A stretch of 64,000 nt of DNA, taken from Nitrospirota bacterium (lineage in GTDB: Bacteria; Nitrospirota; Nitrospiria; Nitrospirales; Nitrospiraceae). The position numbers and the translations under genes are program-made. Below the pieces are notes generated by a model. It made no database searches. It worked only from the letters and a program-made list of their open reading frames with translations, and had not been told where the DNA came from. The stretch covers positions 62,001-126,000 of the forward strand of contig JAGXAR010000001.1 of assembly GCA_018971525.1 (NCBI GenBank). Direction: 5' to 3'. Below, piece by piece: positions 24,846 through 35,500 of this stretch (positions are counted from its first letter, which is position 1; each line of letters begins with the position of its first letter).

Positions 24846-26576
24846 ATGTCCAACTTCTCACGATTTCTCCCGTTCCTGAAGCCCTACTTGTCCCGCATGG
24901 GACTCGCAGGCCTGCTGGTCATGGGTGTCGCCGCCATCAATCTGGCCTTGCTGCGGTTAGCCGGCATTCTGTGGGACGTCATTACCGTGCAGCACGACCA
25001 GTCCAGGATGACGGACCTAATCACCGTTTTTCTCGGGCTCGTCGTCCTGCAGGGCCTCTGCTCGATGGGCCACAGCTATCTGACCGCGTGGATTTCCCAA
25101 CGCATCGTCGCCGACTTTCGCCAACATCTCTTCAGGCATCTACACACCCTATCGGTCAGCTTCTTTGCCCGCCGACGAACCGGAGAACTCCTCTCACGGC
25201 TCATGAATGACGTAACAGTGATCCAGTCCGTCGTCACCGAAACGCCTATCGACAGCGCGAAACAGCTCGTGACCTTCGTCGGAGGGATCACGTTCTTGCT
25301 GATGATGAATTGGCGGCTCTGCCTCTTGATTCTGGTTCTGCTCCCGTTGCTCGTCCTCGTGGCCAAATTCTTCGGACGAAGGCTGAAATCCCTCTCGACT
25401 TCGATTCAAGATCAAACCGCTGCATTGAGTACCCTGATCGAGGAAGTGATCTCCGGCATCCGTATCGTGAAATCCTTCGTTCAAACACAGCGCGAAGAGA
25501 CCAGGTTCGCGTCACAAGTCGAACAGACCCTGTCATTGACGATGCGACGGGCGAGCATCATGGCGGTGTTTATTCCCGTCATCAGCCTCCTCACCTTCTC
25601 CGCCGCGGCGGCGGTCTTGTGGTATGGGGGAATTCAGGTCATCGATGGAACTGTGTCGCCTGGAGATCTCTTTGCGTTTGTCCTCTTTGCCGGTATCCTG
25701 ATCGGCCCCTTCAGTTCCGCTGCTCGCGTGTTCGCGCAGATCAGGGAGGCGCAGGGTGCCACCCAACGGGTATTCGAAATTCTGGACACCCATTCCGAGG
25801 TGAGCGACTCGCCCACGGCCACGTCGCTGTCCACCGTCTCGGGACACATTCAGGCGGAGCACATCGGCTTTGCTTACGATCCTCGACAACCGGTCTTAAC
25901 CGACGTGTCGTTCGAAGCCAAGCCGGGCGAGCTGGTCGCTATCGTCGGTCCCACCGGCGCCGGAAAAACGACCGTGATGAACTTGCTCCACCGCTTCTAC
26001 GATCCGACCGAGGGGCGCATTACCATCGACGGACAGGATCTCCGCCAGGTCACCATGGATAGTTGGTATCGGCAGATCGCGCTGGTCCCGCAAGAGACGA
26101 TCCTGTTCGGTGGGACGATTCTCGACAATATCCGCTACGGAAACAGGGAGGCGACTGAAGAGGAGGTGGTAGCGGCCAGCCGTGCGGCCCATGCCCACGA
26201 CTTCATCATGAGTTTTCCGGATCAGTATCAAACCATCGTGGGAGAAAAGGGAATCAATGTGTCGGGCGGGCAGCGTCAGCGCATCGCCATCGCCAGAGCC
26301 ATTGTGAAAAATCCACGGATTTTGCTGTTGGATGAAGCCACCTCTGCCCTCGACAGTGAGTCGGAACGACTCGTCCAGGAGGCGCTTGAGCAACTCATGA
26401 AAGGCCGAACGACCTTTGTGATCGCCCACCGCTTGACGACCATCCAGCGAGCTGATCGCATCCTCGTGCTCAACAAAGGGCGCCTCGTTGAAACCGGCAC
26501 CCATGCCGAACTGATGGACCGTAAAGGGCTCTACCAGTACCTCTACACCCTTCGACTCATCGAACTCCCTTCGTGA
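24846..26576 (+). CDS. MsbA-like ABC exporter (fused permease and ATPase)
   Basis: The 576-residue half-transporter has six membrane helices in the first 310 residues and a nucleotide-binding domain after it. The Walker A GPTGAGKTT is near residues 371-379, the Q-loop follows in LVPQETILFG, the signature is VSGGQRQRIAIARAI, and the Walker B is ILLLDEATSALD. This is the homodimeric exporter type that flips lipid A, undecaprenyl-linked lipids or drugs. MsbA is the best-known relative, but substrate cannot be read from sequence. It precedes the glycan-enzyme block by about 340 bases. Confidence 0.9.
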   Translation: MSNFSRFLPFLKPYLSRMGLAGLLVMGVAAINLALLRLAGILWDVITVQHDQSRMTDLITVFLGLVVLQGLCSMGHSYLTAWISQRIVADFRQHLFRHLHTLSVSFFARRRTGELLSRLMNDVTVIQSVVTETPIDSAKQLVTFVGGITFLLMMNWRLCLLILVLLPLLVLVAKFFGRRLKSLSTSIQDQTAALSTLIEEVISGIRIVKSFVQTQREETRFASQVEQTLSLTMRRASIMAVFIPVISLLTFSAAAAVLWYGGIQVIDGTVSPGDLFAFVLFAGILIGPFSSAARVFAQIREAQGATQRVFEILDTHSEVSDSPTATSLSTVSGHIQAEHIGFAYDPRQPVLTDVSFEAKPGELVAIVGPTGAGKTTVMNLLHRFYDPTEGRITIDGQDLRQVTMDSWYRQIALVPQETILFGGTILDNIRYGNREATEEEVVAASRAAHAHDFIMSFPDQYQTIVGEKGINVSGGQRQRIAIARAIVKNPRILLLDEATSALDSESERLVQEALEQLMKGRTTFVIAHRLTTIQRADRILVLNKGRLVETGTHAELMDRKGLYQYLYTLRLIELPS

Positions 26577-26914
26577 GCCTCGAAGACTTGCCATGATCGC
26601 TCCGCGACTCGACTTAGTTTCCGCCCTGAACCGACCGATAACACAAGAGCCTGCAGGCTGCTCTAACAGACCGGCCATCTTGTTCGTGGTTTGCCGGGTT
26701 GCTCTCGTTCATCTCCTATCTCTGATTTGTCTGGTTCAATCTGAGACACGAAACAAGCAAGAGAAACCAGCTAACCCTCCCGCTTTACGAGATACGCTTG
26801 CCGTGTCACCATGATGAATTCTTATGCTGGCGGACTGAGTCGGACTCCTGTTAGGGTTGTGAGAAAAATCCTGCTCTGCCGACTGTTCTCGTGTACGAAC
26901 CGTTGAGGAGTCCC
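26577..26914. other. Gap before the GH63-type glucosidase gene
   Basis: No gene is supported in this 338-base gap. A short hairpin AGAGCCTGCAGGCTGCTCT (near 26649) could mark the end of the exporter transcript, but it lacks a T-run. GAGGAG at about 26904 is the binding site of the next gene. Confidence 0.4.
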
Positions 26915-29605
26915 ATGTCACCTTCGCGCCGAACCGTCCCATCAAACTCAGCCAGTCCACCTCCGCGCACCGCGGAACAGCAGCGCCTCGAAGAAGACGC
27001 CCGCCGGCAGGAACATTGGAAACGCTGGGGCCCCTATCTCAGCGAACGGGCCTGGGGGACCGTCCGCGAAGACTACAGCCCTCAGGGAACCGCCTGGGAA
27101 TCGTTTCCCCACGACCAGGCTCGCTCGCGCGCCTATCGCTGGAACGAGGACGGATTGGCCGGCATCTCCGATCGTCACCAATACATCTGCTTTGCCATCG
27201 CCCTCTGGAACGGGCAAGATCACATTTTGAAGGAACGGGTCTTCGGCCTCACGGGCAACGAAGGGAACCACGGCGAAGACGTCAAAGACTATTACTTCTA
27301 TCTCGATTCGACGCCGACCCACTCCTACATGAAGTACCTGTACAAGTACCCGCAAGCGGAGTTTCCCTACACAAAGCTCGTGGAGGAAAATCGTCGACGG
27401 GGCCGGCGTGACTTGGAGTACGAACTCATCAACACCGGCGTCTTCGATGAGAATCGCTACTTCGATGTGGTCGTCGAGTATGCCAAGGCCACGCCGGAAG
27501 ATCTCGTCGTCCGCATCCAGGTCGTCAACCAGGGGCCCGATCCCGCCGAGTTGACGCTCCTGCCCACTCTCTGGTTTCGAAACACCTGGTCCTGGGGTCT
27601 CGATGCGAGGCGGCCGCGCATGCGGGAAGGAGCAGCAACCAAGGGCATGAGCGTCATCGAGTTGGACCACGAGTACTATGGTCGACGCCGCCTCTGGTGC
27701 GATCGCCAACCGACGCTGCTGTTCACAGAGAACGAGACAAACACCAGCCGGCTCTACGGGGACGCTGAGGGAGCCAGGTATGTGAAAGACAGCTTTCACG
27801 ACTACGTGGTGCAGGGCGACAAAGGGGCCGTGAACCCCGACAAGATCGGCTCGAAGGCCGCTGCCCACTACACCTTCTCGCTCGCTCCGGGCGCCTCGGA
27901 CACCATTTTCCTTCGCTTGACGAACGACAACAGCGACAAGGGCCTCACGCGGGAGACTGTTGACGCGACGTTCACGCAACGGATTCGGGAAGCCAACGAG
28001 TTCTACGACAGCCTCGCGCCGAGCGATCTCTCTGAAGATGCACGCCGCGTGCAGCGCCAAGCCTTTGCCGGCCTGCTCTGGAGTAAGCAGTTCTACCACT
28101 ACGACCTGACGCGCTGGCTCAAAGGCGACCCACTCGGGCCGGAACCACCGCGCGAACGACTCCATGGCCGTAACGCGGACTGGACGCATCTCTACAACGC
28201 GGATGTCATTTCGATGCCGGACAAGTGGGAATATCCCTGGTATGCGGCCTGGGACTTGGCGTTTCACTGCATCCCGCTGGCATTGGTCGACGCGACCTTC
28301 GCCAAGGAACAACTGATCCTCATGCTTCGCGAATGGTACATGCATCCGAACGGTCAGATCCCTGCGTACGAATGGGCCTTCGGCGACGTCAACCCTCCGG
28401 TCCATGCCTGGGCAGCCTGGCGTGTCTATAAGATCGAGAAGAAACGCAAAGGCGTGGGAGACCGGCTCTTCCTTGAGCGTGTGTTCCAGAAACTCCTCTT
28501 GAATTTCACCTGGTGGGTCAACCGCAAAGATACCGAGGGCAAGAACATCTTCCAAGGCGGCTTCCTCGGCCTCGACAATATCGGGGTCTTCGACCGCAGC
28601 GCGCCGTTGCCGACCGGCGGCCACATCGAACAATCGGATGCCACGAGTTGGATGGGCATGTATTGCCTCAACATGCTCTCGATCGCGTTGGAACTGGCCC
28701 GCGAGAACCGGGCCTACGAAGACGTGGCCAGCAAATTCTTCGAGCACTTCGTCTACATCTGCCGCGCCATGAACAACATCGGCGGTGAGAAAATCGAGCT
28801 ATGGAACAAGGAAGACGGGTTCTTCTACGACGTGCTCCACCTTCCTGACGGGCAGAGACTGCCCTTGAAGGTCCGATCACTGGTCGGGCTGATCCCGCTC
28901 TTTGCAGTGGAGACGTTGGACTCTGAGCTCATCGATAGCCTCCCCCGGTTCAAACACCGGATGCAGTGGTTCATCGAAAACCGTCCAGACTTCAGCTCGC
29001 ACGTGGAAACAGAATCACATGACGGCGAGGTCCGGCGCTTCCTGTCGCTGGTGAACCGCGACCGGCTGAAATCCGTGTTGCATTACATGCTGGACGAAGA
29101 GGAATTCCTCTCTCCCTACGGCATCCGCGCCCTCTCGCGCTACCACAAGGATCATCCCTACGTCCTGTCGGCGATGGGCATGGACCATCGAGTGGACTAT
29201 GAACCGGCCGAATCGAGCACGGGAAATTTTGGCGGGAACTCCAACTGGCGTGGCCCGATCTGGTTTCCCGTCAACTATCTGCTGATCGAATCCCTCCAGA
29301 AGTTCCATTACTTTCTCGGCGATGAGTACAAGGTCGAGTACCCGGCCAGATCCGGTCGATTTGTCCCCTTGAATGAAGTCGCCGCGGAATTGTCACGGCG
29401 GCTCACCCGCATCTTTCTCCGCGATCAAACCGGGCGACGCCCCGTCTTCGGAAGCACCGCCACGTTCCAGGACGATCCCCTCTGGCGAGACGCGGTTCCC
29501 TTCTACGAATACTTCCATGGAGACAACGGGGCCGGCCTCGGCGCGAGCCACCAAACGGGCTGGACGGGCTTGGTGGCGAAGTTGATTCAGCAGTCGGGGG
29601 AGTAG
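26915..29605 (+). CDS. GH63-type glucosidase (mannosyl-oligosaccharide glucosidase-like)
   Basis: This 896-residue protein belongs to the bacterial glycoside hydrolase family 63 group, which removes terminal alpha-linked glucose. The ATG at 26915 has GAGGAG upstream. Recognisable parts are the N-terminal [21 protein letters not shown], then a beta-sandwich. The (alpha/alpha)6 barrel then contains [18 protein letters not shown] with a likely catalytic Asp, then [14 protein letters not shown], and [16 protein letters not shown] near the end. No signal peptide is seen, so it is likely cytoplasmic. A debranching-type enzyme gene follows after 165 bases. Confidence 0.85.
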   Translation: MSPSRRTVPSNSASPPPRTAEQQRLEEDARRQEHWKRWGPYLSERAWGTVREDYSPQGTAWESFPHDQARSRAYRWNEDGLAGISDRHQYICFAIALWNGQDHILKERVFGLTGNEGNHGEDVKDYYFYLDSTPTHSYMKYLYKYPQAEFPYTKLVEENRRRGRRDLEYELINTGVFDENRYFDVVVEYAKATPEDLVVRIQVVNQGPDPAELTLLPTLWFRNTWSWGLDARRPRMREGAATKGMSVIELDHEYYGRRRLWCDRQPTLLFTENETNTSRLYGDAEGARYVKDSFHDYVVQGDKGAVNPDKIGSKAAAHYTFSLAPGASDTIFLRLTNDNSDKGLTRETVDATFTQRIREANEFYDSLAPSDLSEDARRVQRQAFAGLLWSKQFYHYDLTRWLKGDPLGPEPPRERLHGRNADWTHLYNADVISMPDKWEYPWYAAWDLAFHCIPLALVDATFAKEQLILMLREWYMHPNGQIPAYEWAFGDVNPPVHAWAAWRVYKIEKKRKGVGDRLFLERVFQKLLLNFTWWVNRKDTEGKNIFQGGFLGLDNIGVFDRSAPLPTGGHIEQSDATSWMGMYCLNMLSIALELARENRAYEDVASKFFEHFVYICRAMNNIGGEKIELWNKEDGFFYDVLHLPDGQRLPLKVRSLVGLIPLFAVETLDSELIDSLPRFKHRMQWFIENRPDFSSHVETESHDGEVRRFLSLVNRDRLKSVLHYMLDEEEFLSPYGIRALSRYHKDHPYVLSAMGMDHRVDYEPAESSTGNFGGNSNWRGPIWFPVNYLLIESLQKFHYFLGDEYKVEYPARSGRFVPLNEVAAELSRRLTRIFLRDQTGRRPVFGSTATFQDDPLWRDAVPFYEYFHGDNGAGLGASHQTGWTGLVAKLIQQSGE

Positions 29606-29770
29606 GACGGGACAGATTATGCGGTCTTCTCGCTCGCGCAGCTCCGCCTGTCGAAAAACGTGGCGTCTCGGCGCACCGAGGGTGGGCGGGTGCTAACGGG
29701 AGACAGGCCCTCGTTGGACGCGCGCAATGTAACCCCATCCAATCCGCGCCGCCAGTGAAGGTGAGCAATT
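29606..29770. other. Intergenic stretch with a degenerate repeat
   Basis: The interval around 29630-29720 contains AACGTGGCGTCTCGGCGCACC and GGGTGGGCGGGTG, distantly like the right ends at 24690-24726 and 42995-43038. AAGGTGAG before 29771 is the binding site of the next gene. Confidence 0.35.
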
Positions 29771-31810
29771 ATGAAGGTTGATAAAGAAGAGTGCCGGGAT
29801 CTCGATCGAGCCTTGAGCCTCGAATGGCTGGAGACCAACGGCCTCGGTGGGTTCTCGTCCGGCACGGTCGCGGGCGCCAATACACGCCGCTACCATGCCC
29901 TGCTCCTCACGGCACGGAAGCCGCCAAGCGAGCGCTTCGTGTTGGTGAATCATCTCGACGAATGGCTGGAGGTGGATGGTCAGACGATCCCGATCTCGAC
30001 CAATCTCTATCCCAACGCCATTCACCCCGAAGGGTACAAACAGTGCACCGGCTTCACGACAGACCCCTGGCCGACCTGGACCTATCACCGCCATGGCACG
30101 GTCGTGCAACGAGAAGTCTTCTGCGTGCGCGGCCGCGACCTGGTCGTGATTCGATGGACGCTCGCCGGGCATAGCAAGAAGGCGATCACACTGCGCGTGC
30201 GACCGATGGTGAGCGGGCGCGACTATCACGCAACCCATCATATGAACGACAGTCTGCTTACCACCGCCACGACAGTGGCTGATGGACTCGTGTCCTGGCG
30301 CCCCTACAGCGGGTTGTCTTCAGTACAGGCGTTCCAGAACGGAGGGTATCGCCATGACCCGACATGGATTCGCACCGTCCAGTTTCCTGCCGAACAACAG
30401 CGAGGGCTCGATTTCGAAGAAGATTGGTGGTCGCCCGGCGAATTCACCTACCGGCTCGATCACGGAGCCGCTGCGACCTTGGTACTCACCACCGAGTCGA
30501 TCGACTCGGTTGATGTCGCGGTTCTGACCGAGGGTGAGCGGAAGAGACGTGCGGGGCTTCGAGCTTCGGCCCCAACCACTGACTCATTGGCAGGCGAACT
30601 CTGGTGCGCTGTGGAGGCCTATCTCTCTGCGCGAGGCAGCCGGCAGACCGTCATTGCCGGCTATCCCTGGTTCATCGACTGGGGACGAGACACCTTCATC
30701 TCGCTGCCGGGACTCTGCCTGGTAACAGGCCGGTGGGAGATAGCCTGGCAGACCATCGAATCATTCGCCGCGCATATCTCGCAAGGCATGGTCCCGAACC
30801 GTTTCCCTGACATCGGCGAGCAGCCGGAGTACAACACGATCGACGCCTCACTCTGGTTTGTCCACGCGATTGAACGGTATTTCGTGTACAGCAAAGACGA
30901 GGCGCGCGTCCGTGAAGTGGCCTGGCCTGCGGTGAGACAAATCATCGACGGCTATCGGCAAGGCACTCGCTATGACATTCATATGGATGAAGACGGGCTC
31001 ATTGCCGGGGGCATACCCGGTTCGCAACTCACGTGGATGGATGCGAAAGTCGGCGACTGGGTCATCACGCCGCGTCATGGGAAGCCGGTCGAGATTCAAG
31101 CGCTGTGGACGAGGGCCTTGGAAATCGGAGAACGTCTTGCTACGAAGTTCGGTGAGCCGGCCTATGCGGAACGTTGCCGAGAAGATCGGAAGCAAGCCGT
31201 GGCGTCCTTCCGCGCGAAGTTCTGGAACGAAGCAGGGGGCTATCTCTACGATGTGATCGACGGACCGGAGGGCGACGATGCATCGATCCGCCCCAACCAA
31301 ATCTATACAATCGCCCTCTGCGACGACCTCGTGACCAAGGAACAGGCCCAGCGGATACTCCGGGTCGTGGAGGAGCATCTGCTCACGCCGGTAGGGCTGA
31401 GGACTCTCTCGCCAAAGGACAACCGCTATCGCCCGCGGTACGAAGGAGGCGTGGTGGAGAGAGACGGAGCCTATCATCAAGGCACGGTCTGGCCGTTTCT
31501 GTTGGGACCGTATGTCACAGCGTGGCGGAAGGTCAACGGCAACAGCCCGGCGAAGAGAGCAGAGGCGCGGGCGTTTCTCAACGGGCTGGAGGGCCATCTC
31601 CATGACGCCTGTCTCGGCCAGGTCTCGGAGATTTTTGACGCGGAAGCCCCCCACCACGCACGGGGTTGCTTCGCGCAGGCCTGGTCGGTCGCGGAACCCT
31701 TGCGGATCCTGATCGAAGAACTCGATGCGAAGGCCGAAGCCAGGCCTCTGCGTGAGAAGCGAGTGGTCATACGCCGGCGTAAGGAAACGCCGCCGCCGCA
31801 GAAAAAGTGA
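29771..31810 (+). CDS. Amylo-alpha-1,6-glucosidase / glycogen debranching-type enzyme (GH133-like)
   Basis: The 679-residue enzyme would hydrolyse alpha-1,6 branch points of glycogen-like glucan, or a related alpha-glucan. LEWLETNGLGGFSSGTVAGANTRRYHALLL is the standard N-terminal signature of the bacterial form. The catalytic barrel shows YPWFIDWGRDTFISLPGLCL near residues 297-316, YNTIDASLWFVHAIERYF and, near the end, GQVSEIFDAEAPHHARGCFAQAWSVAEPLR. These match the family very well. Together with the GH63-type gene it forms a glucan-degrading or -trimming pair. No signal peptide is visible. Confidence 0.92.
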   Translation: MKVDKEECRDLDRALSLEWLETNGLGGFSSGTVAGANTRRYHALLLTARKPPSERFVLVNHLDEWLEVDGQTIPISTNLYPNAIHPEGYKQCTGFTTDPWPTWTYHRHGTVVQREVFCVRGRDLVVIRWTLAGHSKKAITLRVRPMVSGRDYHATHHMNDSLLTTATTVADGLVSWRPYSGLSSVQAFQNGGYRHDPTWIRTVQFPAEQQRGLDFEEDWWSPGEFTYRLDHGAAATLVLTTESIDSVDVAVLTEGERKRRAGLRASAPTTDSLAGELWCAVEAYLSARGSRQTVIAGYPWFIDWGRDTFISLPGLCLVTGRWEIAWQTIESFAAHISQGMVPNRFPDIGEQPEYNTIDASLWFVHAIERYFVYSKDEARVREVAWPAVRQIIDGYRQGTRYDIHMDEDGLIAGGIPGSQLTWMDAKVGDWVITPRHGKPVEIQALWTRALEIGERLATKFGEPAYAERCREDRKQAVASFRAKFWNEAGGYLYDVIDGPEGDDASIRPNQIYTIALCDDLVTKEQAQRILRVVEEHLLTPVGLRTLSPKDNRYRPRYEGGVVERDGAYHQGTVWPFLLGPYVTAWRKVNGNSPAKRAEARAFLNGLEGHLHDACLGQVSEIFDAEAPHHARGCFAQAWSVAEPLRILIEELDAKAEARPLREKRVVIRRRKETPPPQKK

Positions 31811-32566
31811 GCGAGCGCGCCGCGCGCCGGAAGGAGCCGCAGTCCTGAGCAGACCGACCGGCGCGATACCGGGGCATAAGACGGTCAATCGTTGCCCGGT
31901 CACACATGATCACGACGTTCCTTGCTCGTCTCACATCACCCTGAAAGGTCATCACACAGTTGGTGTCACAATCGTTGGATCGTAATCTGCCCTGGGCCAC
32001 ACGCCTCCAGCCCCATTGCTGGAGCTGCGAAGCCTGCATAAGATATCGAACCTAATTGAGAGCCGTTCGCCAAGCCCTGCGCCGGTCAACCATGACCTCG
32101 CAGGTCCGGAGCGACCCCTCAGCTTCACTCCCGCCCACAGCCAAAGCCCCCCCTGACCGAAGCCTTCCGCGCCAAGCACGAGTAAGGACCGGGCAGCCCG
32201 TTGACAATGCCACAGACCTTCTAGTTCCGCTGACCGGTCCCTCATCCTTCACTCTCGCGCCTTCCTATCAGCCTCGCTGGAGAGTTACGCAGTCCCCTTT
32301 CTCTGCTAACCATGCTGTTACATAGATAGGGGATAGATAAAGGATGTGGTATGGGAACGTATTGCCTCCTGCCCGGTAGAAAGATGAAAGGAGGTGGGCG
32401 AGGGCCGCAAATCAGCCACAGCCTGAGGCGATCTGGCTCGCCGGACATACAACAAGACAGGGATCCCTGGTAATCCACTCATGAAATCACCAACCTTTCA
32501 GTGACTTGTCGGAATCCTCCGATGGCATCCGGATTGCTTAGACTACATCGAGGGTTCACTACCAAG
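31811..32566. other. Long intergenic region before the glycosyltransferase fusion gene
   Basis: No gene with a binding site is seen in about 750 bases. The first 60 bases are GC-rich and partly palindromic (GAGCGAGCGCGCCGCGCGCC). The region 32315-32400 has relatively AT-rich steps (GGATAGATAAAGG) that may hold a promoter for the downstream gene. A GGAGG (about 32391) is not followed by a start codon. Confidence 0.45.
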
Positions 32567-35500
32567 ATGTCACCCATGCAAAGAACCACCGAACTTCGAT
32601 TGACCCAGCTCTCCCTGGCTGTGACGGCCGTGGCCACGGCCCTGCTCGTCTGGTCGACCGGTCAGGTGGCGTGGACCGCAGCGGAGCAGGGCCAGATCGG
32701 CCGGCTATTCGAAGCGATTCTGTTCGGCGCGCTCGCAGGATTTTTGGTCTATGGCAACCTCTGTTACCAGGTGGCGCGCCTCGGACAATTGACGCGGACC
32801 CACGCTCACCAAAGGTCCCGGATGGATTCCCCCGTGCCGTTCGTTCGCGAATCGGCACCGGCCCTGACCGTCCTCGTTCCCTCGTATAAGGAAGAAATCC
32901 CCGTCATTCGCCAAACGCTGCTGTCCGCCGCGCTTCAGGATTATCCCAACAAACGCGTGGTCCTGTTGCTGGACGATCCTCCCAATCCCAAAACCCGTCA
33001 GGATCTGAAGGCGCTCTGGGCCGGGCGGACCTTACCGTTCGATTTACAGGCCTTGCTCAAGGAGCCGGCTGAGTATGTCACGCAGGCCCATGCTGCCTTT
33101 CGTGATCGACGAGCCGCAGCGATTCGTGACCTTGCACACGAATGTGCGCGCCTCTCCGACTGCTTCAGATGGGCGTCGGCTTGGTTTGAAACCCAAGCCA
33201 AGGGTTCTCCGGAGGAGTCGCACACGGATATCTGGTTCGTGGAACAGGTCTTGAACCAGCCGGCCGAAGCTTGCCGCGAGCAGGCGGCCCAATGGTTTAG
33301 CCGGAGAACACAGATCGACACCCTCTCTGCCGACCGCATCTTCGACGAGATCGATGCTGCCTATGCTCACCTGGCCGGTCGCTTCCTCGTGGAGTTCGAC
33401 GTGTTCGAACGCAAGCAATACCGCAATCTCTCCCAAGAACCGAACAAGGCCATGAACCTGAACAGCTACCTCGGCCTCATGGGCACACGCGTGAAGCCGG
33501 TTCTACGGAGGGACGGGGTTCATCTGGAAGAAACCTCGCTGCCCACCGGCAGTCGGGTAATCCCCGATACGCCCTACGTGATCACGCTCGACGCCGACAG
33601 CCTGCTCCTGCCGCAGTATGCCAGTACGTTGGTTCGGCTCATGGAACAGCCCGAGCAGGCGCGGATGGCCGTAGCCCAGACGCCCTACAGCGCCTTTCCC
33701 AACGCGCCGGGCAAGATGGAACGGACCGCCGGAGCCACGACCGACATTCAATATCTCGTGCATCAAGGATTTACCAGATTCGGCGCCACCTTCTGGGTCG
33801 GCGCGAACGCCTTGCTGAGAAAATCGGCGCTGGAAGAAATTCGCGTAGAAGAGCGGGAGAGCACGGTCCTCGTCCGCCGCTATATTCAGGATCGCACCGT
33901 CATTGAGGATACGGAGTCGACCGTTGATCTGTTAAGCAAAGGCTGGTCGCTCTACAACTACCCCGAACGGCTCGCCTATAGCGCCACGCCGCCCGATTTC
34001 GGCTCCTTGATTGTTCAGCGAGCGCGCTGGGCGAACGGGGGATTGATCATCTTGCCGAAACTCCTGTCGTTCTTACGCCGCACGCCGAAGCAGCCCGGCA
34101 CCATCGCGCAAGGGCTGCTCCAGATCCACTATTTGACCTCGCTCGCCTTTGCACCGTTGAGCGTGCTGCTCCTCTTGGTGATTCCCTTCTCCTCGGATCT
34201 GATGACGGCCTGGATGCCGCTGGCGGCGCTCCCCTACTTTGCCCTGTACGCCCGCGATCTCGCGCTGACCGGGTACAGGCCGATGCGGGACTTGCTCCGT
34301 GTGTACGCCCTGAACCTCCTCTTGATTCCCGTGCACCTGGGCGGAGCTCTGAAGTCGATGCAGCAAGCCATCCTGGGCACCAAGATTCCCTTCCGCCGAA
34401 CCCCGAAGATCTCCGGACGCACGAGAACCCCGGCGCTGTATCTCGCCTTAGAACTCGCCATGATGCTGCTGAGCACCGGATTAGCCCTCTACTATGCGTC
34501 GCGGTTGCGCTGGATCTCCGGAACCTTTGCGCTCGCGAATGCCGGTCTGGTGCTGTATGGAATCCGGCAGTTCGTGGGCTTCTCGGAGATGAAAGAGGAT
34601 CTGGCCCAGGGGTGGCATGAGTTCCTCGACCGGTACAACGGGCTGTGGTCGCTCCAGAGCGTGAAAGACCGCATGCTCGCCCGGCTCGCGCAATCGACTG
34701 ACTGGATATTTACGTTCGCCCCACAGATAGGACGAGCCAGGTTCTTCACCTGGCAGGTGCTGTGGAGCGTGATTGCGACGCTCGAAGTAATGTCGCCGGC
34801 GCTGGCCTCCGGCGACACAACGGGAGGACTCAATTCGATTCAAGTTGAAAATCAAAAGCCCGGGACCATCGCGTGGACCCTCACGAACCCGGCACGACAT
34901 CATGAGATCGAAGGCTACGCGTCCTCCGCCAGTGTCAATCGCGGAGAGTCGATTCGTCTCTATGTCCATACCGAAGCGCCGAGTTACCGCGTGACCGTCT
35001 ATCGCATGGGGTGGTACGACGGACTCGGAGCGCGCGAAGTGCTCCCAGCGCAGAAGCGAGCCGGGCAGCGGCAACCCGCACCCTATCGCGATCCCGAAAC
35101 CAGGCTGGTCGAATGCCGCTGGGAAAATCCAATGGTGCTGGACATTCCGTCCCGGGAACAGAACGCAACCGACTGGGCGTCCGGCTATTACCTCGCCAAG
35201 TTGACCGCGGAACCGACCGGAGAAGAAAGTTACATTCTGTTCGTCGTACGCGATGACCAGAAGCCCTCTACCTATCTCGTGCAGTCCAGCGTCACGACGT
35301 TTCAAGCCTACAACAATTGGGGCGGGGCCTCACTTTACGACTACAATAGTCCCCAAGGACGCGCCGTCGCCGTCTCCTTCAATCGCCCCTACGCCGTCAG
35401 CCCGGACCAGGATTCGGCTGATGCCGCAGGAGCCGGGCCGTTTCTCCGCGGGTGGGAATACAACATGGTCCGATGGCTCGAGCGGTCGGGGTACGACGTC

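Noticed and set aside
26948-28747. 599-codon open frame on the minus strand
   Set aside because: It is antisense to the GH63-type gene, has no binding site and no known domain. High GC content keeps the opposite strand open.
30848-31903. 351-codon open frame on the minus strand over the debranching enzyme gene
   Set aside because: Antisense shadow of a well-supported gene.
34481-35305. 274-codon minus-strand frame over the fusion gene
   Set aside because: Antisense to the dimethylformamidase-like region, without a start signal.
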